A stretch of 37,663 bases of DNA from Haliscomenobacteraceae bacterium. Lineage in GTDB: Bacteria; Bacteroidota; Bacteroidia; Chitinophagales; Saprospiraceae. A model generated the notes under the pieces. The model made no database searches, was not told the origin of the DNA, and was given only the letters and a program-made list of their open reading frames with translations. Positions 8,435 to 15,460 of this stretch are shown here, piece by piece. Both the position numbers and the translations under genes were made by a program. The DNA is taken from contig CANMVX010000035.1 of assembly GCA_947501115.1 (NCBI GenBank), positions 1 through 37,663 of the forward strand. Reading direction: 5' to 3'. Positions within the stretch are counted from its first letter, which is position 1; every line of letters starts with the position of its first letter.

Positions 8435-9160
8435 ATGATCGACCCTGTTATTTCTGAATCTTCCAAAAATACGCAACATCCCCTGGAGGTTGGAACCATC
8501 TTACTGATTGACAAGCCAGCAGGATGGACTTCCTTCGATGTGGTTAATAAAATACGGGGATCCATAAAACACCATCTTGGTTTAAAAAAGATAAAAGTTG
8601 GTCATTCAGGTACTTTAGATCCTATGGCCACGGGCTTACTTTTACTGGGAACAGGGAAATGCACCCGTGATTTAGCCTCTTTACAGGAATTAGGAAAATG
8701 TTACGAAGGTACCATAACCTTGGGTGCAACTACACCCACTTACGACGCAGAATCGGAACCTGATGAACTATTCCCCTTTCAACATATAACGAGAGAAGCT
8801 CTGGACGCAGCCCTGACTCTTTTCCAAGGGGAACAAATGCAGATTCCTCCCATTTTCTCAGCAATCAAAGTGGGCGGTCAACCACTTTATAAGAAGGCAA
8901 GGAAAGGAGAAGTATTCGAACCTGAAGCACGCAGAATTACTTTGTATTCCTTAGAAATTCTTCGGTTTGAATTGCCGGAAATAGATTTCAAAGTTCATTG
9001 CAGCAAAGGAACTTATATACGTTCTCTTGCGTTTGATTTGGGTAAATCATTACAATCAGGAGCCTATCTTTCCAGATTAGTAAGAACCAAAATTGGAGAT
9101 TACCAACTGGCAGAGGCTGTATCACCGGAAAAATTTATTGAATCTTTAATAGCAGGCTAA
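8435..9160 (+). CDS. truB: tRNA pseudouridine(55) synthase TruB
   Basis: A 241-aa enzyme that isomerises U55 in the T-loop of tRNAs. Family motifs are seen in order: LLIDKPAGWTSFDVV (about residues 23-37), the catalytic loop KVGHSGTLDPMATGLL with the Asp nucleophile (about 55-70), and KARKGEVFEPEARRI (about 152-166). KVHCSKGTYIRSLAFDLG (about 188-205) follows. The length fits the Bacteroidota form, which lacks the C-terminal PUA extension of the enterobacterial enzyme. It sits between uppP (6 bases) and gpsA (12 bases) and is probably part of the same transcript. Confidence 0.97.
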   Translation: MIDPVISESSKNTQHPLEVGTILLIDKPAGWTSFDVVNKIRGSIKHHLGLKKIKVGHSGTLDPMATGLLLLGTGKCTRDLASLQELGKCYEGTITLGATTPTYDAESEPDELFPFQHITREALDAALTLFQGEQMQIPPIFSAIKVGGQPLYKKARKGEVFEPEARRITLYSLEILRFELPEIDFKVHCSKGTYIRSLAFDLGKSLQSGAYLSRLVRTKIGDYQLAEAVSPEKFIESLIAG

Positions 9161-9172
9161 TATATACCTAAA

Positions 9173-10219
9173 ATGGACGTTGAAGGAAAACAATTTGTAG
9201 GGGTAATAGGCGCAGGTAGTTTTGGCTTAACCATAGCTAATTTATTAGCTCATAATGTCCCTGTTTTACTTTTTGCCCGACGGCCGGAGGTAGTTCAGCA
9301 AATCAACGAACATCACTATTTTGACAATGTAGTCATATCCCAAAGGGTTACTGCCACTAATGATCCTAAATTTTTAGCTGAAACATGCACCCTTCTTTTT
9401 CCTGTTATAAGTTCTGATGCTTTTAGGTCGGTTATGCAATTATTTGGTCCTTATCTTCGTCCTTCGCACCTCATCATACATGCCACCAAGGGATTTGATG
9501 TAGGTATTTCTGACGCAGACATTACAGCGGGTAAATTGAGAAAGGAACATATTATGACCATGAGCCAGGTTATAAAAGAAGAAACTTCGGTGAGAAGAAT
9601 TGGCTGTTTAGCAGGGCCGAATCTGGCTTCTGAAATCATGGAGGGACAACCTACCGCGACCGTTATTGGAAGTCCGTTCGAAGAAGTTATTGAAGCGGGA
9701 AAAAAAGCGTTAGGTAGCGATGTATTTCATGTTTTTGGAACAAATGATCTTCTTGGTGCTGAATTTGCCGGCGGTCTTAAAAATATTTTTGCCCTGGGTT
9801 CAGGGTTAATTACAGGAAAAGGTTTAGGTAAAAATATTCAAGCCATGTTACTTACCCGGGGACTGATGGAAATGATTTATATTGGAAAGGCTTTCGGTGC
9901 GGGTCCCAGAACTTTTATCGGCACCGCTGGTATTGGGGATCTCATTGCTACTGGAACCAGCGAAAATAGTAGAAATTACACCTTTGGATTTAAACTGGGG
10001 AAGGGTGAAAAGCGCATTTCATTGATTGAAAACACCCCTGAACTCGCCGAAGGGGTAAGAACACTTTACTTATTTCATCATCTGGCTATAAAATTAAAGC
10101 TTAGATTGCCCATTACAAAAATGCTTTATCAAGTCGTTTACGACGACTACGACTTCTCGGAAGCCCTAAATTATTTGATTACCTACCCTTACGATGTAGA
10201 TGTCGATATTATTTTCTAA
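9173..10219 (+). CDS. gpsA: Glycerol-3-phosphate dehydrogenase (NAD(P)+)
   Basis: A 348-aa cytoplasmic enzyme that reduces dihydroxyacetone phosphate to sn-glycerol-3-phosphate, the backbone of phospholipids. The N-terminal Rossmann fold shows VIGAGSFGLTIANLL (about residues 11-25). The family motifs HATKGFD (about 103-109) and GCLAGPNLASEI (about 144-155) follow, with the catalytic-Lys segment AGGLKNIFALGSGLITGKG (about 202-220). Then comes TAGIGDLIATGTSENSRNY (about 253-271). The glycine motif reads GAGSFG where GxGxWG is common, a tolerated variation. Length is normal. It follows truB closely and precedes the flippase gene by 31 bases. Confidence 0.95.
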   Translation: MDVEGKQFVGVIGAGSFGLTIANLLAHNVPVLLFARRPEVVQQINEHHYFDNVVISQRVTATNDPKFLAETCTLLFPVISSDAFRSVMQLFGPYLRPSHLIIHATKGFDVGISDADITAGKLRKEHIMTMSQVIKEETSVRRIGCLAGPNLASEIMEGQPTATVIGSPFEEVIEAGKKALGSDVFHVFGTNDLLGAEFAGGLKNIFALGSGLITGKGLGKNIQAMLLTRGLMEMIYIGKAFGAGPRTFIGTAGIGDLIATGTSENSRNYTFGFKLGKGEKRISLIENTPELAEGVRTLYLFHHLAIKLKLRLPITKMLYQVVYDDYDFSEALNYLITYPYDVDVDIIF

Positions 10220-10220
10220 A

Positions 10221-10228
10221 TAATTTTG
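10221..10228 (+). promoter_or_regulatory. Candidate -7 element before the flippase gene
   Basis: TAATTTTG matches TAnnTTTG exactly and ends 22 bases before the flippase ATG. No TTTG is seen at -33, so it may be a weak internal promoter or a chance match in AT-rich DNA. Confidence 0.3.
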
Positions 10229-10250
10229 CCCATTTGGATTATCGGGAACT

Positions 10251-11729
10251 ATGAAAAAACAAGGTCTTGCAGGTACCGTTATTCTTTACACTGGTGTTTT
10301 ATGGGGCTTTATAAATAGCACCCTCCTTTTTCCCAAAATTTTGGGTGCCAGTATTTTTGGCTTTATTCAGACCCTCTCTTTTACAAATAATTTGATTATC
10401 ACCTTTGTCCTGCTCGGTTTACCTGGGGCAGTTATCCGGTTTTATCCTTATTTCAAAGACGAAAAAAAAACCAGGGATTCATTTTTTACTTTCATTTTAT
10501 TCATTGGCGTTATGGCCATTATCCTGGGGGGTATTATTCTTTATTACTTCAAATGGGATATCATACTGAATATAAAAGATGTAGCGAGTCGGGAATTAGC
10601 CCGCCAATATTTTTACCTCATCTTTTTTAATCTACTCACCTATACCTTACTCAACATTTTAGATGCCTTTAATACAGCCAGACAACGTCCATTATTTAAT
10701 ATTTTTCTGACGCAGGTTTTTTCCAGAGCTATTACCACCCTACTTATTATCTTATATTATTACGACCTTATTGATCTCAAATTATTTCTCGATTTATATG
10801 GAATTAAAGGATTGTTGAGTATTCTTTTACTGGTATTGCATATCGAATGGCGGGGATTTTTAGGTTATGCATCCTTAAAACCCATTTTAACATCGCCATA
10901 TTTAAAACCCATTTTCACCTATTCCCTATTCATCATGTTTACAGGACTTAGCAATAATCTTATTGCTTATATTGATACCATGATGATATCAGGAATGATT
11001 GACTTTACCATGGCAGGTATTTACGCTGTTTTTTATTTTGTTTCTACTACCATCACCATGCCGGTGAATGCTTTTGGCTCCGTTATTTCACCACAAATAG
11101 CCGAGCACTGGAAAAAAGGAGAGATACAGGAGATTCATTTGTTAAATCAACGTACCACCAAGGTAGTTTTAGTCTTAGGAGTGTTAGTATATGCTGGGGT
11201 ACTTGGAAATCTTCACAACGTGGTAAAAGTTCTTGGTGAACCATACAGATCGGGTATCCCCATAGCTATTTACCTCGGTTTCGGTCAAATATTTGCCATG
11301 ATGACCGGTTTTTCATCCCTTATTCTCATTCATTCAAATAAGTACAAATTTGATCTCCTGGCTAAAACATTCATGGCTATTTTGACTATTGGATCAAATT
11401 TCGTATTCATCAAGTATTTTGGTGTGGTAGGAGCGGCTATGGCCACGGCGCTAACCATAGTTATTACCAGTTCTATTTATTTGATTTTCAACTATATTCA
11501 CTGGAAATTTCATCCTTTTACGAATTCTTATTTTAAAATATTTTTCGCTGGGATTATCTGCTGGTTAGCGGTATTGTATATTCCAATATACCCAAAAGCT
11601 TACATTGATTTAGCATATAGAGCGCCCCTTATGACCCTTATTTATTTTGCCATAATATACTTTACCCGTGTTTTACCCGATGTAAATGATTGGATTTTAG
11701 CTAAATACATACATATCACAAAGAATTAA
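10251..11729 (+). CDS. Polysaccharide biosynthesis flippase (Wzx/MATE-like, MOP superfamily)
   Basis: A 492-aa integral membrane protein with roughly 14 hydrophobic segments and little soluble sequence, the layout of oligosaccharide flippases of the MOP superfamily. The N-terminal helix with a hinge (LAGTVILYTGVLWGFINSTL) and the next segments (LGASIFGFIQTLSF, LGLPGAVIRFYPYFKDE) resemble Wzx/RfbX-type proteins. The polar segment SNNLIAYIDTMMISGM (about residues 239-254) falls where these transporters have a conserved helix break. I infer that it moves a lipid-linked saccharide across the inner membrane; the substrate cannot be told, and a MurJ-like lipid II role is possible but not specifically supported. 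It ends one base before the methyltransferase ATG, so the two are likely coupled. Confidence 0.82.
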   Translation: MKKQGLAGTVILYTGVLWGFINSTLLFPKILGASIFGFIQTLSFTNNLIITFVLLGLPGAVIRFYPYFKDEKKTRDSFFTFILFIGVMAIILGGIILYYFKWDIILNIKDVASRELARQYFYLIFFNLLTYTLLNILDAFNTARQRPLFNIFLTQVFSRAITTLLIILYYYDLIDLKLFLDLYGIKGLLSILLLVLHIEWRGFLGYASLKPILTSPYLKPIFTYSLFIMFTGLSNNLIAYIDTMMISGMIDFTMAGIYAVFYFVSTTITMPVNAFGSVISPQIAEHWKKGEIQEIHLLNQRTTKVVLVLGVLVYAGVLGNLHNVVKVLGEPYRSGIPIAIYLGFGQIFAMMTGFSSLILIHSNKYKFDLLAKTFMAILTIGSNFVFIKYFGVVGAAMATALTIVITSSIYLIFNYIHWKFHPFTNSYFKIFFAGIICWLAVLYIPIYPKAYIDLAYRAPLMTLIYFAIIYFTRVLPDVNDWILAKYIHITKN

Positions 11730-11730
11730 C

Positions 11731-13149
11731 ATGGAGAAAGGTGAATTACCCATTGATTTTATTCATCAAATGGGAAATATATTAGACGAAACTGAATTAT
11801 CAGAATTTATTTCCTCTGTAACATCGACTGCCTCGGTCACCGGCATCCGTATTAACCCATTAAAAGCGTCAGGGTTGAATGAGTCCGGAACGCCTGTTCC
11901 CTGGACACAACGAGGATTCACACTTGAAAACAGACCTAATTTCACCTTAGACCCATCCTTTCACGCAGGTGCTTATTACGTACAAGATCCAAGCTCAATG
12001 TTTGTGGAATGGGTGGCCAATAAACTTTTGGCAACAACGCAGAAACCATTCATTCTCGATTTAGCGGCTGCGCCCGGGGGTAAAAGCACCATTTTAGCAG
12101 AAATAGCCAGCGAAAAAAATGGCTTTCTCCTGGCCAATGAAGTAATTAAATCGAGAGTGCCCATTTTAAAACAAAATCTTGCTAAATGGGGCTATGCCAA
12201 TGTTTTTGTTTCCTCCTTTGAAGTACCAGTTTTTAGCTCACTTCCTCCCCTCTTCGATTTGATATTATTAGACGCTCCCTGTTCTGGCGAAGGATTATTT
12301 AGAAAAGATGTAAAAGCAAGAGATGAATGGTCGCTGGAGCATGTGAATCATTGTGCATCCAGGCAAAAACGGATCCTTTCACCCATTCCTGCCTTACTAA
12401 AAGAAGGTGGATATTTAATATACAGCACCTGCACCTATAATACACAAGAAAATGATGACCAAATTGCCTGGCTTTGTCAAACATTTTCATTAAAGACAGT
12501 ACCAATGGAGGTACCTCCGCAATGGGGTATTATAAGCACTGAAAAGGGAGGCTTTCAATGTTTCCCTCACAAGGTAAATGGAGAAGGATTTTATATAGCC
12601 GTTCTGCAAAACATAGGTTCTAAGGAGAGAAATACCCTAACCGAACAGGTAAAAAGAAACGTAAAGGTGCCAAGAAAAAAAATAAATTTCCCCGATGCTT
12701 TGTCAGCCTTTTTAAAAAAAGAAAACCAACTTGTTGGTGTTCAGGATAATAGTGGAAATTATTACGGTATCCCTGAAGACATAATTGAAGAATTTAATCT
12801 TATAAGCCAATATTTACCATTTATAGACCCCATTTTATTATTGGGCGCATCTAAAGGTAATGATTTCATTCCAGAGCAAGAACTTGCTTTGAGTTCATAT
12901 ATAAATGAGGAGGTACCCCATTGGGAACTGGAACGGCATGAGGCCTTATTATACCTTAAAAAAGAAGTTTCTAATAGTGTGCCACCAAATGTTGGATGGG
13001 GAAAAATGTCCTACAATGGACTTTCTATGGGTTGGTATAAAGCTATGGGACACCGATACAATAATTATTTTCCTAAACATTGGAGAATAATGATGCCCTT
13101 ACCACCCGCTTCACATTTGCCAGAATTACCTTTTTCAAGCAAGGTATAA
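11731..13149 (+). CDS. RsmF-like RNA (cytosine-C5) methyltransferase (NOL1/NOP2/Sun family)
   Basis: A 472-aa SAM-dependent RNA m5C methyltransferase. The N-terminal half has GIRINPLK (about residues 35-42), the phase GAYYVQDPSSMF (about 81-92), and the SAM-binding LDLAAAPGGKST (about 109-120). The two catalytic cysteines are in LLDAPCSGEG (about 173-182) and YSTCTYN (about 231-237). A C-terminal part of about 170 residues resembles the RNA-binding region of RsmF-type enzymes, including GWYKAMGHRYNNYFPKHW. The likely target is 16S rRNA, but a tRNA target is possible. It begins one base after the flippase and converges with the PAP2 gene with only 2 bases between their stops; no terminator is visible there. 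Confidence 0.9.
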   Translation: MEKGELPIDFIHQMGNILDETELSEFISSVTSTASVTGIRINPLKASGLNESGTPVPWTQRGFTLENRPNFTLDPSFHAGAYYVQDPSSMFVEWVANKLLATTQKPFILDLAAAPGGKSTILAEIASEKNGFLLANEVIKSRVPILKQNLAKWGYANVFVSSFEVPVFSSLPPLFDLILLDAPCSGEGLFRKDVKARDEWSLEHVNHCASRQKRILSPIPALLKEGGYLIYSTCTYNTQENDDQIAWLCQTFSLKTVPMEVPPQWGIISTEKGGFQCFPHKVNGEGFYIAVLQNIGSKERNTLTEQVKRNVKVPRKKINFPDALSAFLKKENQLVGVQDNSGNYYGIPEDIIEEFNLISQYLPFIDPILLLGASKGNDFIPEQELALSSYINEEVPHWELERHEALLYLKKEVSNSVPPNVGWGKMSYNGLSMGWYKAMGHRYNNYFPKHWRIMMPLPPASHLPELPFSSKV

Positions 13150-13151
13150 TA

Positions 13152-13802
13152 TCATCGAAGTACGCCTTCCCCGCTCTGTTTCGATGTCGTAGAAAATACA
13201 TGAAATACCTGAAAAATTAAATAGGCCAGCATAACACCTATTAAAGAACCCATCCATACGTCCTCTACAAAATGTTGAATTAAATACACTCTCGAAGCAG
13301 CCACCAAAATAGCCAGTGAAAAGAACAAAAAAATCTGCCTCTTTGAATGGATGGCAAAAAAAGCTAATAAGGAAAAAACGGCAAAAGCTGACATAGTGTG
13401 CCCTGAAGGAAAACTGGAAAAACCTGTATGCAAAACTACCCCATCTACCTTTTGTAGGTCATTAAATACAGGTTTATCCTGAAAATAATGCACTGGCCTC
13501 GGTTGTTTGAAGTTAGCTTTTGAAATGTAAGAGGTGATGGGAACTAAAATGCTTACTAACAGTACAACATAAAAGGCTCTGAACTTTAGCTTTGAAAATA
13601 AAAAGGCTAAGGCAAAAATATAGACAGGCCAATCTCCCAAAAATGTGATGTATTTAAAAAAAGTATCCAGATATTCATGGTGAAACTTATCTAATAATAG
13701 AAATTCCTGCCCTTTAGGAAAATAAAACAGGTAGATTATTAATATACCTTGCCAAAAGGCAAAAAAAGTGAAGAAGAACCAATTATTTTTTAGAAACACC
13801 AT
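13152..13802 (-). CDS. PAP2-family membrane phosphatase
   Basis: A 216-aa membrane protein with about five to six hydrophobic segments and all three acid-phosphatase signatures: KANFKQPRP (K-x6-RP, about residues 98-106), PSGH (about 131-134), and SRVYLIQHFVED (SR-x5-H-x3-D, about 165-176). These residues form the phosphatase active site. Likely substrates are lipid phosphates such as phosphatidate, undecaprenyl diphosphate, or lipid A phosphates, and the sequence does not decide among them. Its start overlaps the end of the LptF/LptG-family gene by 20 bases. This coupling to a lipopolysaccharide export permease favours a lipid A or carrier-lipid role, which is inference. Confidence 0.92.
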   Translation of the reverse strand: MVFLKNNWFFFTFFAFWQGILIIYLFYFPKGQEFLLLDKFHHEYLDTFFKYITFLGDWPVYIFALAFLFSKLKFRAFYVVLLVSILVPITSYISKANFKQPRPVHYFQDKPVFNDLQKVDGVVLHTGFSSFPSGHTMSAFAVFSLLAFFAIHSKRQIFLFFSLAILVAASRVYLIQHFVEDVWMGSLIGVMLAYLIFQVFHVFSTTSKQSGEGVLR

Positions 13803-15354
13803 TTCTTTTAAATTTTAAGATACCTGGCATGGAAAAGGATAAACTTGAGTCATTCATGGCTAACCAGGTAAGCATCATAGCTACGGGAAACAAAATAATA
13901 TTTGGCAACCAAGCGGCAGCAATGGCAGGAATAATAAGGCTTTCAGCCACTTTTCTACATACGATAGTTAAGACAACAAAAATCATAAAAAACAAGGTAG
14001 AAATTAAAATGGGGTATCCAAATCCACCTTTTCTAACGATAGCTCCCATTGGGGCACCTATTAAAACGAATAAAAAACAGGCAACGGCGATACTATATTT
14101 TGCATTTAAATCATAGATATGTTTAACTCTGGAATCATTTAATTGTCTCACCGATTCAGCCGTTGCGCCAGATTGGGTTCCAATAGTACGAATAATACTT
14201 TTTGCTTTACTCGACAACTGCGTTTGTTCGAATGGATCAAAGGTACTGAGCAGACGTTTAACGGTATCAAATTTTATTTCAGTTAACCTCTTGGCAGGGG
14301 TACCCAAATCGACCTGATACTTATACGGATCGGGATCGGGGGAAGAAGTCTCCACATTTTGACTACCCGGTTTTGAGTATGACGGATTGCTTTCAGGGGG
14401 AATATCGGAGGTAACGGCTTCAGGAACTTTAGCGAGATATAAGGAATCTGTTTTTAGATACGGTAAAAAACCAACCATATAATTCCCCATTTCCTTACCT
14501 TTTTTATCCATATCGCGGGAAATGGAATCAACCGCCATAGCTAATTCTCCACTACTCATCATAGAACGATTCCCTTTAAACAGACCTTCGTTGGTTCTCG
14601 ACAATTCGAATTCGCTTAAATCAAAAACCTTTTGCCACCTTGAAAACTGTGTTCTGGTAAAAGGATATTTACCTTCTCCCGGAGATAAATTATTACCATT
14701 TTCAATGTACTGCATGCCATTTTCAAGAACCATCACCATATATTTACCATCTTCGGTAATGACAAGTTCACCGTTCTGAGCTTTTACGGTTTTGTATTTG
14801 CCAACATTTGATTCTGTATGATCATATATTAGCACATCCTCAATAGATTTACCGTCTGATTTTTTTGTCCCTATATGAATGGCATACCCCTCAAGATCGT
14901 CGTTGAAAATGCCCGTTTCCAATCTTAACGCAGGCTTTTTTTGTTTTATATCAAACATCCTGGAACCAAACTTCAGATTGGCTATTGGAATAAGAGTATT
15001 GGAGCAATAGAGAGAAAAAAGGATAGAAAACAAGCCAAAAAAAAGAATGGCTCTCATTATTCTAAAAAGAGAAATACCCCCGGATTTAAAACTTGAAAGT
15101 TCAAAAAATTCTCCCATTGAGCCAAGGGTCATTACCGAGGCCAGTAAAATACCCAATGGCAGAGACATGGGAATGATACCGACACTCCGGTAAAAAAGGA
15201 GTTCTAATACCAGCCATATACCTAAGCCCTTTCCTGCAATATCATCAATATACAGCCAAAGCATTTGCATCACCAGAACGAAAGAGGCGATTAAAAAAGA
15301 AACAATAAAAGGAGGAAGGAAACTCCTCAACACCAATCGATCTATTTGCTTCAT
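13783..15354 (-). CDS. LptF/LptG-family permease (YjgP/YjgQ)
   Basis: A 523-aa permease subunit of the LptB2FG transporter type, which extracts lipopolysaccharide from the inner membrane for transport to the outer membrane. The N-terminus has the signature start IDRLVLRSFLPPFIVSFLIASFV in transmembrane segment 1. Segments 2 and 3 lie near residues 55-80 and 100-122. A long periplasmic domain follows, and three segments lie near residues 425-510 (IAVACFLFVLIGAPMGAIVRKGG is typical of the family). The periplasmic domain is longer than usual and carries a Pro/Ser-rich stretch (about 340-368). LptF and LptG cannot be separated by eye; Bacteroidota carry two such genes and only one is here. It is divergent from the BNR propeller gene and overlaps the PAP2 gene at its 3' end. 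Confidence 0.9.
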   Translation of the reverse strand: MKQIDRLVLRSFLPPFIVSFLIASFVLVMQMLWLYIDDIAGKGLGIWLVLELLFYRSVGIIPMSLPLGILLASVMTLGSMGEFFELSSFKSGGISLFRIMRAILFFGLFSILFSLYCSNTLIPIANLKFGSRMFDIKQKKPALRLETGIFNDDLEGYAIHIGTKKSDGKSIEDVLIYDHTESNVGKYKTVKAQNGELVITEDGKYMVMVLENGMQYIENGNNLSPGEGKYPFTRTQFSRWQKVFDLSEFELSRTNEGLFKGNRSMMSSGELAMAVDSISRDMDKKGKEMGNYMVGFLPYLKTDSLYLAKVPEAVTSDIPPESNPSYSKPGSQNVETSSPDPDPYKYQVDLGTPAKRLTEIKFDTVKRLLSTFDPFEQTQLSSKAKSIIRTIGTQSGATAESVRQLNDSRVKHIYDLNAKYSIAVACFLFVLIGAPMGAIVRKGGFGYPILISTLFFMIFVVLTIVCRKVAESLIIPAIAAAWLPNIILFPVAMMLTWLAMNDSSLSFSMPGILKFKRNGVSKK

Positions 15355-15460
15355 TTGCCAAAATTAAACAAAAGCGACGTTAAAAAATAAACAAATTTTT
15401 CCCCTTTACTTTGCTTAAAAATGGTATTTTTATTTATACTTATCTGTTTCATAACTTTAA

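Noticed and set aside
15359-15366. TAATTTTG as a -7 element for the LptF/LptG-family gene
   Set aside because: It lies only 4 bases before the ATG, so the transcript would start inside the coding sequence; probably a chance match.
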